A DNA stretch of 48,153 nt from NCBI GenBank assembly GCA_024222455.1, contig JAAEPD010000099.1:1-48153 (forward strand), written 5' to 3'. A program made the translations under genes and the position numbers. Below, piece after piece: positions 1 to 7,472 of this stretch (the stretch's first letter is position 1; each line of letters begins with the position of its first letter). The stretch comes from Aureispira sp. GTDB lineage: Bacteria; Bacteroidota; Bacteroidia; Chitinophagales; Saprospiraceae. The notes beneath the pieces were generated by a model. The model was not told the DNA's origin, did not search any database, and was given only the letters and a program-made list of their open reading frames with translations.

Positions 1-9
1 AGACCCTCT

Positions 10-93
10 AGCCGATATTCCCCATCCACCACCTCCCAATTTCTTTGTGAGGAGGTCGTGGATGAAAAATATCTAATAAATTTAAAATCGGCT
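10..93. repeat. Nested inverted repeat at left edge
   Basis: Two stems lie one inside the other. The outer arms AGCCGAT (10-16) and ATCGGCT (87-93) are perfectly complementary. The inner arms 23-36 and 51-64 form 14 pairs with one C/C mismatch and a 14-nt loop. The inner stem is much more GC-rich than its surroundings. No T-run follows on either strand, so it is not a typical terminator. It lies upstream of the kinase gene that starts at 183. A frame open from the left edge to a stop at 74-76 (Pro-rich, ending MKNI) could instead be the end of an upstream gene. The remaining bases 94-182 show nothing recognisable. Confidence 0.5.
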
Positions 94-182
94 TAAATTG
101 GTCCTGCTAATGGGGTACACCGTACAATTATCTCTTTTGTTATAAGGATAATTGCTCTTTTCTATATTCAAAAAGCTGTTGT

Positions 183-3107
183 TTGAAAAACTATTATCTA
201 TATATTATCTCTTTTATTTTTAGTCTATTTACTTCTTTTGATATTCAATGTCAGGAGTTAAATTCTGTGCAATACGGTATTTACTCACCCTTACAAACCA
301 ATACCATTTATGAAATTTTTGGAGCTAAAAATGGACTTCTCTATATAGCTACCAATAATGGATTTTATAGTTATAATGGGTTAAGTTTCAAAGAGTACAC
401 TACTCAAAGTGGGACTTCTGCTTTTGGAAGTAATATTCAAGAAGACAAGGGTGGAGTTATTTACATGAAACAGTTTGATGGACAGGTTTTTAACTTAGTT
501 AATGACACCTTACAAATAGTTGAAATACCTACTTTAGTAAAGGGGAAATTGGAACGGTTTAGGATTCATCAAGATACTTTTGTCTATTTCTCTAGAGAGT
601 CTATTGTTATTGAGAATAAAGCAACAAAATACATTCAAAACGTATTGCCTAAGGGGATAGAAGTGCTTGGGAAACATGGAGTGGTTAATGGAGGGATAAT
701 AGGATGGGATAGTACTACCTCAGATACTTATGGATTATATTACTTCACTTTAGATACATTTAAGTGTCTAAAAATTAAAGAGCGAAAGCAGTATAGAAAC
801 AATCTTATACAGTTTATCTATGCGCTAGATAATAGTTGGGTAGATTATACCCCTCAAGCTCATAATGGTTGGATCATAAATGATAGGGATAGTGTTCTTA
901 TAGATTTATCATTATGCACTCAAAAGCTGACTCCAACACGTATTAAAAAAATACAACAAAAGTTATGGGTGCTTTGTAAAGAAGGGGTGTATTTACCTGA
1001 ACAGAATGCTTTATATTTTAAAGGTTTGTTCATTACAGAAGTAGTAGAAGATCAAGAAGGAAATATTTGGGTGGCTACTTTAGAACAAGGTTTATTTAAG
1101 ATTAGCAATCTCAATAATAAGTTCTATCCCAAAAAAGATGAAAATGCTCCAGTTAATTATGTTTTTAAAGTTCATGACCATTTAGTTTATGGTGATTTTA
1201 AGGGGAACTTATATCAGTTTATAAGGGAACAAAAAGAGTTTGAACAGTTCCACACAGCCAAGAGAAAAGGCAATATTAAAAATATTATTTATAACCCAGT
1301 CAGTCAACAATATATCGTAAGCGGAAATGATGAAGTTGGCTTTGATCTAAACTGGAATGAACAATATGTATTGCAAGCATATGGTGCACTATATTTTGAT
1401 GAATCGTCTAGTACAGCTTATAAGTCCTACCTTAAGAGGGTGTTCATTATTGATCAACGAAATGGATATAAATTATCTAAAGAAAAAAATAGGGAATACA
1501 AGACTCAGCGATATGATGAAGGATTTAAGATTCAAAAGGGAGGTAAGAATGGTTCACGTTCACTCGATATTTTATTTGAAGAGGGGACTGTATTGGTTAA
1601 AAAGTGGAGGAATTATATTATAAATATCCTAAATGACTCATTATTATATATTAATGATGGTAATTTTGAAGTAAGTCATAAGGTGCCATTAGTAGGAGCA
1701 AAATCTATTTATATAGAAGATGATCGATTATTTATTGTTGCAAAAGATGTAATTGTAGAATACGATGACAAAGCTCAAGTTATTGGACAGATTAACCGTG
1801 ATAAAAAACTCCATAATCGGATAACCAACTTGTCTGTAGATAGCCAATATATCTGTATGAGCACAAAATCAGCAATACATTTGTACAATGCTCAAAATTT
1901 TGAATATCAGCATACCTTTACTTCTAAAAATGGAATAGTTTCACCCGATTTTACCAAAGGCTGGTTGTATGAAGGAAATCTGTATGCTAATGGTAGTAAT
2001 GGGGTAAGTGAAATTGTGCTTGACGAAAGTTTTAATAAAGGAAAACCTCAACTTAGGGTTGCTAATGTATTGGTTAATAAGAATAAAGTGGAAGGTAATG
2101 CATTTGCCTATGATCACAACAATGTTCAAGTGCAATATCTAATTACTTCTTATACCACCACAGGTAATTTATTTTGGCGACTGAATGACAGAGAATGGAA
2201 CGAGAAAGAAGGTAAGCCTATTATCTCTTTAAATGAGTTGCAGTCAGGCAATTACAAAATAGAGGCCTATTTTGAAAATGATTTGGGAACCAAAACGCCT
2301 GTGGTAATTTATGAATTTACAATTCATCATCCCTTTTGGCAAACTTGGATAGGATATATGCTCATCAATATAGGCTTAGTTGGGATAGCTATATTATTTT
2401 GGCGACTGTATATAGGACGTAAACGTAGGAAAGAAAAACAGCAAAATCAGTTCAATTTTCTAAAACTCCAGGCATTACAATCTCAAATGAATCCACATTT
2501 TATTTTTAATGTGCAAGCAGCTATTCAAGGACTTTGGCTAGAGGAAAAAGCTGAAGCTGCCTTAGAACTGCAAACACATTTTTCAAAACTCTTACGCTTA
2601 ATATTTCAATATTCAGGTAAGCAGTTTATTTCGGTAGATGAGCTTATCGTGTTTTTGAAACACTATTTGGAGTTAGAAAAAATTCGATTTGAAGATACTA
2701 TTGATATTGTGTGGAATATTGATCCAGTATTCCATCAAGATGATTATTTTATACCTCCTTTGCTCATACAACCAATACTAGAAAATGCATTTAAACATGG
2801 GTTTTTGCATAAGAAAGGTTCTAAAAAACTATTGATTAAATTTGAACAAAAAGGGTCATATTTTTATTGCTTGATTGAAGATAATGGTGTGGGAAGGCAA
2901 CCAAAAAGCATAAATAAAAAGGATGAGGCTTCTGGTTTGCAAACAACCCAAAAACGAATTAAGTTGTTGCAAGAAACCTTGGTAGGAGAGAATCCATCTA
3001 AGCCTAGTATGCTAATAACTGACCTTAAAAACGCACAAGACCAACCTCTTGGAACAAGAGTAGAAATGTGGATACCCTTTACCTCTTTTCAAAAAGAAAT
3101 AAACTAA
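183..3107 (+). CDS. LytS-type sensor histidine kinase with beta-propeller sensor
   Basis: The protein is a 974-residue membrane sensor kinase. An N-terminal signal sequence is followed by a long extracytoplasmic region with propeller-type motifs (for example LLYIATNNGFYSYNG and NIWVATLEQGLFKI), a Y_Y_Y-like module near residues 640-710, one membrane segment (WIGYMLINIGLVGIAILFW) and a His_kinase domain. The phosphoacceptor is His772 in MNPHFIFN, and the ATPase N-box is ILENAFKHG with DNGVG as the G1 box. The start is TTG; no in-frame ATG or GTG precedes it. The stop overlaps the ATG of the response regulator gene (TAATG), so the two are surely co-translated and form one two-component system. 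The signal sensed is unknown. The family assignment is confident, the ligand is not known. Confidence 0.93.
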   Translation: MKNYYLYIISFIFSLFTSFDIQCQELNSVQYGIYSPLQTNTIYEIFGAKNGLLYIATNNGFYSYNGLSFKEYTTQSGTSAFGSNIQEDKGGVIYMKQFDGQVFNLVNDTLQIVEIPTLVKGKLERFRIHQDTFVYFSRESIVIENKATKYIQNVLPKGIEVLGKHGVVNGGIIGWDSTTSDTYGLYYFTLDTFKCLKIKERKQYRNNLIQFIYALDNSWVDYTPQAHNGWIINDRDSVLIDLSLCTQKLTPTRIKKIQQKLWVLCKEGVYLPEQNALYFKGLFITEVVEDQEGNIWVATLEQGLFKISNLNNKFYPKKDENAPVNYVFKVHDHLVYGDFKGNLYQFIREQKEFEQFHTAKRKGNIKNIIYNPVSQQYIVSGNDEVGFDLNWNEQYVLQAYGALYFDESSSTAYKSYLKRVFIIDQRNGYKLSKEKNREYKTQRYDEGFKIQKGGKNGSRSLDILFEEGTVLVKKWRNYIINILNDSLLYINDGNFEVSHKVPLVGAKSIYIEDDRLFIVAKDVIVEYDDKAQVIGQINRDKKLHNRITNLSVDSQYICMSTKSAIHLYNAQNFEYQHTFTSKNGIVSPDFTKGWLYEGNLYANGSNGVSEIVLDESFNKGKPQLRVANVLVNKNKVEGNAFAYDHNNVQVQYLITSYTTTGNLFWRLNDREWNEKEGKPIISLNELQSGNYKIEAYFENDLGTKTPVVIYEFTIHHPFWQTWIGYMLINIGLVGIAILFWRLYIGRKRRKEKQQNQFNFLKLQALQSQMNPHFIFNVQAAIQGLWLEEKAEAALELQTHFSKLLRLIFQYSGKQFISVDELIVFLKHYLELEKIRFEDTIDIVWNIDPVFHQDDYFIPPLLIQPILENAFKHGFLHKKGSKKLLIKFEQKGSYFYCLIEDNGVGRQPKSINKKDEASGLQTTQKRIKLLQETLVGENPSKPSMLITDLKNAQDQPLGTRVEMWIPFTSFQKEIN

Positions 3108-3856
3108 TGACATCTATAAAAACAATAATTGTAGAAGATGAGCCACATGCTAAAGCAATGTTGCTAGCTTTACTTGAAAAGTTTTGTCCACAAGTAGAAG
3201 TATTAGGTTCTGCAACTAATGTGCAAGATGCAATTACATTGATTCATCAGACAGAACCAGACTTAGTATTTTTGGATATAGAAATGCCAGGTGAAAAAGG
3301 AATACAGTTGTTTGATTACTTTGAGGAAGTAGATTTTGAAGTTATTTTTACTACAGCTTATGATCAATATGCTATCAATGCGCTTCGGCTCTCTGCACTT
3401 GATTATCTCTTAAAACCTATTGATCTAAAAGAGCTTAGGAGGGCTATTGCTAAGTTTGATAAGCAAACACAAAAAAAGTCTTTGTATGAATCTCTTCAAC
3501 ATCACTTTGACGCTTCTTCTCCTCAAAAACACAAAAGAATTGTTTTGCCTACCAAAGAAAGTTTTCAATTTTTAGAATTGAAGGATATTATGTATATCCA
3601 AATAGAAAGTAGCTACACTATTTTTATAGATATCAAACAAAAAAAGCATATTGTCTCTAAACCTTTCAAAGAATATGCAGAAGCGTTGGAGAGTTTTGGA
3701 TTTATTCGTGTGCATAGGAGTTCTATTATCAACCCCAATTATGTGAGTAAGATTATTCGGACACGCCCTAGCTCTGTAGTAATGAAAGATGGTACAAAAC
3801 TAGCTGTTTCCAAGAGTAGAAGGGAGTTTTTAATTAATGAACTGACTAAAATATAA
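3107..3856 (+). CDS. LytTR-family response regulator
   Basis: A 249-residue two-component regulator. The receiver domain has the acidic pair in VEDEPHAK, phospho-acceptor Asp57 in VFLDIEMPG, the conserved Thr in FTTAYD and the Lys in LLKPID. A LytTR DNA-binding domain follows (about residues 140-249), ending RVHRSSIINPNYVSKI and a basic tail. An upstream in-frame ATG at 3068 exists inside the kinase gene, but the ATG at 3107 overlaps the kinase stop and gives the normal receiver N-terminus, so I chose it. It should be phosphorylated by the adjacent kinase; its target promoters cannot be told from the sequence. Confidence 0.94.
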   Translation: MTSIKTIIVEDEPHAKAMLLALLEKFCPQVEVLGSATNVQDAITLIHQTEPDLVFLDIEMPGEKGIQLFDYFEEVDFEVIFTTAYDQYAINALRLSALDYLLKPIDLKELRRAIAKFDKQTQKKSLYESLQHHFDASSPQKHKRIVLPTKESFQFLELKDIMYIQIESSYTIFIDIKQKKHIVSKPFKEYAEALESFGFIRVHRSSIINPNYVSKIIRTRPSSVVMKDGTKLAVSKSRREFLINELTKI

Positions 3857-3882
3857 TGTGTTTCTACTCTCTTCAAAAACAG

Positions 3883-4125
3883 CTACCTCTTTTTTTTCTT
3901 CTTTTTCTTTTTGTCAGCTACTTTTTTGAGATAGCAGGTTTTTAGAACCATTGCAGTGCCTTCTATTTTGCAATCTACCTCTTCAGGGTTATCTGTCAAT
4001 CGGATAGTTTTTACTTTAGTACCCCTTTTTAAGATAGTCGAAGAACCCTTTACTTTTAAATCTTGACTTAGTGTTACGGCATCTCCATCTTCTAGAATAT
4101 TGCCATTGGCATCTTTTACTTCCAT
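3883..4125 (-). CDS. PhnA C-terminal-domain protein with poly-lysine tail
   Basis: This 80-residue cytoplasmic protein matches the C-terminal domain of the PhnA family ([53 protein letters not shown]). Classical PhnA carries an N-terminal zinc ribbon of about 30 residues, which is absent here. The protein ends in eight consecutive lysines and one arginine, an unusual polycationic tail that may bind nucleic acid (inference). Despite the family's name, a role in phosphonate use is not established. It converges on the response regulator gene, 26 bases away, and diverges from the dihydroorotate dehydrogenase gene. Confidence 0.85.
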   Translation of the reverse strand: MEVKDANGNILEDGDAVTLSQDLKVKGSSTILKRGTKVKTIRLTDNPEEVDCKIEGTAMVLKTCYLKKVADKKKKKKKKR

Positions 4126-4262
4126 TATGGTTGTATTGTTTATTGTATGATAATTTTTCTTAATGCATTAACTCCCTAAAAAATTAAGGGGCTATTAGTA
4201 AGAATTAACCTAAAGGTAATATTTTTTGAACAGCTAAAGTTATTGAGGATTCTAAAAGTTCG

Positions 4263-4270
4263 TACTTTTG
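4263..4270 (+). promoter_or_regulatory. Promoter -7 box of the dihydroorotate dehydrogenase gene
   Basis: TACTTTTG fits the Bacteroidota -7 consensus TAnnTTTG and lies 33 bases before the ATG. An upstream TTG lies 17 bases before the box, shorter than the usual 19-21 spacing, so only the -7 box is clear. Confidence 0.5.
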
Positions 4271-4303
4271 TGAAAATTCTAGGCCATTCAAAATATAACA
4301 ATC

Positions 4304-5242
4304 ATGAATATCGACTTATCAACAACTGTTGCAGAGGTATCTTTAGAAAACTGTATTTACAATGCTTCAGGGCCATTGTGTACTACTGCCGAGCATTTGC
4401 ATGCTATTGGAGAAAGCCAAGCAGGAGCTATTCTAACAAAGAGTGCAACCTTAGAGCTAAGGGAAGGGAATCCACAGCCCAGATACTACGAAAACGACTT
4501 AGGGAGTATCAATTCTATGGGCTTGCCCAACAAAGGCTATGCGTATTATGCTAGTCTGGTAGCCGAAATGCAGAAGCATGCTAAACCTTATTTTGTATCG
4601 GTGTCAGGCCTAAGTTTAGAGAATAACTTAACCATTCTCAAGCATCTAAATACCGTAAAGGAAGTATCTGCTATAGAGCTTAATCTTTCTTGTCCAAATG
4701 TTCCAGGCAAACCTCAAACTGGTTATGATTTTGAACAAATGCAAAGGGTCTTAGATAAAGTTTGTGCATTAGAAGGGCACCCTTTAGGTGTAAAATTGCC
4801 TCCATATTTTGATATTATACATTTTCATCAAGTAGCTGATATTCTCAATAAATATCCAATCCAATTTGTGACTTGTGTCAATAGTATAGGGAATGGTTTG
4901 GTGATTGATGTAGACGCTGAACAGGTAGTCATAAAACCTAAACATGGTTTTGGTGGAGTAGGAGGAGACTATATCAAACCTACAGCTTTAGCTAATGTTC
5001 GTAAGTTTTTTGTGCTCTTGCGTGATGATATTGATGTGATAGGCTGTGGTGGTATCAAGAATGGTCGAGATGCTTTTGAACACATCTTATGTGGTGCAAG
5101 TGCTGTCCAAATTGGGACTCAATATATGCGTGAAGGTACAGGCTGTTTTGAGCGTATTGCTAATGAATTAGTAGCCTTAATGCAAGAAAAGGGTTATCAG
5201 TCTATAACTGATTTCAAAGGCAAATTGAAATCTATAGATTAA
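4304..5242 (+). CDS. pyrD: Dihydroorotate dehydrogenase, class 1A
   Basis: A 312-residue FMN enzyme that oxidises dihydroorotate to orotate in pyrimidine synthesis. The sequence shows the class 1A signature ELNLSCPNVPGKPQ, with the catalytic base Cys130 at the same position as in the soluble, fumarate-using Lactococcus enzyme. Other features are the FMN and substrate motifs NASGPLCTT, NSMGLPNKG, CVNSIGNGLVID and GCGGIKNGRDAFEHILCGA. The length is normal for class 1A and there is no membrane-anchoring N-terminus, so it should be cytoplasmic. Whether fumarate is the real acceptor here is family inference. The lipoprotein hydrolase gene starts six bases after the stop, so they probably share a transcript. 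Confidence 0.95.
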   Translation: MNIDLSTTVAEVSLENCIYNASGPLCTTAEHLHAIGESQAGAILTKSATLELREGNPQPRYYENDLGSINSMGLPNKGYAYYASLVAEMQKHAKPYFVSVSGLSLENNLTILKHLNTVKEVSAIELNLSCPNVPGKPQTGYDFEQMQRVLDKVCALEGHPLGVKLPPYFDIIHFHQVADILNKYPIQFVTCVNSIGNGLVIDVDAEQVVIKPKHGFGGVGGDYIKPTALANVRKFFVLLRDDIDVIGCGGIKNGRDAFEHILCGASAVQIGTQYMREGTGCFERIANELVALMQEKGYQSITDFKGKLKSID

Positions 5243-5248
5243 ACGCTT

Positions 5249-6205
5249 ATGAAATATCTATTTTTAGTAGTCACTGTAGTCTTATCTGCATGTGTGACTA
5301 GCTCTCCAATTAATGATACTAACATGACTTTGCCCAATCAATTTGTAGTAGTGCTAGGAATAGCTCAAGATGCTGGATATCCACAAACGGGCTGCATGAA
5401 AGACTGTTGTCAAAAGGCTTGGAAGCGAGGTTGGCAATCAAGTGTAGTTTCTTTAGGAATAGTAGATAAAACAACTGAAGGTAGATGGCTGATTGAAGCA
5501 ACTCCGGATATAAAAAAACAACTTTATACACTCAATAATTTTTTGCCAGATAGCAATGCTTATATTGCTCCAAGTGGGGTGTTTTTGACCCATGCACATA
5601 TTGGACATTATACTGGTTTAATGCAGCTAGGGCGAGAGGTAATGGGAGCTAATCAGGTGCCTGTATATGCTATGCCTCGGATGTCTCAATTCTTACAAGA
5701 TCATGAACCTTGGAAACAACTCTTAACGCTCCAAAATATAGAGATTAAAGAGCTTGCCAAAGAACAAGAAGTTGAGCTATCTCCAAACATAAAAGTGACT
5801 CCTTTTTTAGTCCCACATCGCGATGAACTTTCAGAAACTGTAGGTTATTGGATAGAAGGCAAAAAAACGAAAGTTATGTTCATTCCAGATATTGATAAAT
5901 GGCATAAATGGAATAGAGACTTAGTTGCCGAAATCAAAGCTGTGGATATGGTGTTGATAGATGGTACTTTCTTCCAGAATGGAGAGATACCTGGTCGAGA
6001 TATGTCCAAAATTCCACATCCATTTGTAGAAGAATCTATGGAGCTGCTAAAAGACCTACCTGCATCTGAAAAAGCTAAAGTACATTTTATTCATTTCAAT
6101 CATACTAATCCACTTTTGCAACCCAATAGTAAGGAGAGAAAAGAGTTAGAACAGGCTGGATTCAACATGGCGGAAGAAGGAATGATTATTCGACTAGGCT
6201 CTTAG
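5249..6205 (+). CDS. PqqB-like metallo-beta-lactamase-fold lipoprotein
   Basis: A 318-residue predicted lipoprotein: a hydrophobic N-terminus ends in the lipobox LSAC with Cys15, so it should be anchored in an envelope membrane. The mature part begins with VVVLGIAQDAGYPQTGC, a motif seen in the PqqB-like branch of the metallo-beta-lactamase fold. The metal site is THAHIGHYTG, where Gly replaces the usual Asp of HxHxDH, and later putative ligands are in VPHRDE, FIPDIDKW and HFNHTNPL. A Cys cluster CMKDCC follows the first motif. No pqq genes are near, so a role in PQQ synthesis is unlikely; the substrate is unknown. Confidence 0.8.
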   Translation: MKYLFLVVTVVLSACVTSSPINDTNMTLPNQFVVVLGIAQDAGYPQTGCMKDCCQKAWKRGWQSSVVSLGIVDKTTEGRWLIEATPDIKKQLYTLNNFLPDSNAYIAPSGVFLTHAHIGHYTGLMQLGREVMGANQVPVYAMPRMSQFLQDHEPWKQLLTLQNIEIKELAKEQEVELSPNIKVTPFLVPHRDELSETVGYWIEGKKTKVMFIPDIDKWHKWNRDLVAEIKAVDMVLIDGTFFQNGEIPGRDMSKIPHPFVEESMELLKDLPASEKAKVHFIHFNHTNPLLQPNSKERKELEQAGFNMAEEGMIIRLGS

Positions 6206-6371
6206 AATAGACTAGGTAACCTTCAAAAACCTCCCAATGTAAACTTTATGTTAAATTGAGTAAAAAATAATAGTTAGCTTAGAAATTAAATAAAGTCTAA
6301 TTTACTCGATGTTTGAGTAGGTTGTTTTAACAGTTGTTCAATGTTGCTCAAAAAGAAAATGAATAAAATTG

Positions 6372-6404
6372 TTTGGAAGATTGAATAATCTTGCCTTATC
6401 TTTG
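6372..6404 (+). promoter_or_regulatory. Bacteroidota promoter of the synthetase-like gene
   Basis: TTTG at 6372-6375 and TATCTTTG at 6397-6404 are separated by exactly 21 bases, matching the family consensus. Transcription would start near 6411 and leave a leader of about 100 bases. Confidence 0.75.
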
Positions 6405-6410
6405 CGCCAG

Positions 6411-6509
6411 TTTAAAACTGAGTATTGGTAAATTTTAATCATTCTTCAACAATTAACCTGTGCAACTAATCAAAAATATGCAGGTTGATTAAAAAACAAC
6501 AATTAAGAC
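6411..6509 (+). promoter_or_regulatory. Leader of the synthetase-like gene with a stem-loop
   Basis: The predicted untranslated leader holds the inverted pair AACCTG (6455-6460) and CAGGTT (6481-6486) around a 20-nt loop. A five-codon frame MQVD-stop begins at 6479. No T-run or T-box-like element was recognised. The rest of the 305-base gap before 6372 holds nothing recognisable. Confidence 0.35.
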
Positions 6510-7406
6510 ATGATCGCGAATCCGCCACTGAAGCTGTTAAGCAAAAAACGAGCAGAATCTCAACTCTTTCCAATTATTGAGCCTCATTTATTCTCCCAAG
6601 TAGCGAATAAGATGAGGCTTTTTTTTATCGAAAAAGGCTTCTTAGAAGTACATACTCAAAACCGCTTGAGTATAATGGCTGCTTGCGAAGATCCTAAGAC
6701 GATAGCAACTTATGAGTATGCTGGAGAGACTTGGCCTTTGCCCCAAACTGGGCAAATGTGGTTAGAGTACGAATTATTGAACAACCCAAATGTACCTGGT
6801 TATTTTTGTGTAAGTACTAGTTACCGCAATGAGCCTAATCCTGTAGAGGGCAGACATTGCATGATTTTCCCTATGTTCGAATTTGAAATGCCTGGGGGAA
6901 TAGAAGAGATGATAAAGTTAGAAGCAGAATTATTAGAATATTTAGGTTTTGGGGATAAAGAAAACTTCCCTAAAGCTGCTTACTTGGATGTTGCTGGCAA
7001 ATACGGTGTAACAGAGATTGACCGTGAAGAAGAAGAAACAATTTGCAAAGACAATGGTCCTGTATTTTTCTTGAGAGATTTTCCAGAGTACACTAGTCCT
7101 TTCTGGAACATGAAGCGCAAAGAAGATAATGCTTTGATCTCAGAAAAAGTAGATGTATTGCTACACGGAATGGAAACAATTGGTTCGGCTGAGCGTAGTT
7201 GCAACAAACTAGAGATGCGTGATACTTTCTATACGATAGAGGATGGTGCTTATGCACAGCGTATTTTTGACTTATTTGGCAGAGAGCGTGTAGAAGCTGA
7301 GTTAGAAGAGTTTTTATCCCTAGACTTTTTCCCTCGCTCAGGTGGAGGCATTGGCTTGACTCGTATGATTCGCGCTATGCAATTGTCTGGCTTGATCGAG
7401 CAATAG
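6510..7406 (+). CDS. Free-standing class II aminoacyl-tRNA synthetase-like protein
   Basis: A 298-residue protein with the catalytic core of the AspRS/AsnRS group and no anticodon-binding domain. Motif 2 is visible as YFCVSTSYRNEPNPVEGRH followed by FPMFEFEM, and motif 3 as FFPRSGGGIGLTRMIRAM. The family knows several stand-alone paralogues that work on free amino acids or other acceptors; one archaeal example makes asparagine from aspartate. Amide synthesis is therefore possible but cannot be read from the sequence. The gene is transcribed alone from a good promoter with a long leader. A terminator hairpin lies 30 bases past the stop. Confidence 0.85.
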   Translation: MIANPPLKLLSKKRAESQLFPIIEPHLFSQVANKMRLFFIEKGFLEVHTQNRLSIMAACEDPKTIATYEYAGETWPLPQTGQMWLEYELLNNPNVPGYFCVSTSYRNEPNPVEGRHCMIFPMFEFEMPGGIEEMIKLEAELLEYLGFGDKENFPKAAYLDVAGKYGVTEIDREEEETICKDNGPVFFLRDFPEYTSPFWNMKRKEDNALISEKVDVLLHGMETIGSAERSCNKLEMRDTFYTIEDGAYAQRIFDLFGRERVEAELEEFLSLDFFPRSGGGIGLTRMIRAMQLSGLIEQ

Positions 7407-7435
7407 TTATTGGCTAAGTTAGAGTATTTATATAG

Positions 7436-7469
7436 AGCAGCCTACTTCCACACAAGTAGGCTGCTTTTT
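7436..7469 (+). terminator. Rho-independent terminator of the synthetase-like gene
   Basis: A perfect 12-bp stem (7436-7447 with 7454-7465) with a 6-nt loop is followed by TTTT. It may also stop the convergent CHAT gene, though no T-run is present on that strand. Confidence 0.85.
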
Positions 7470-7472
7470 AGT

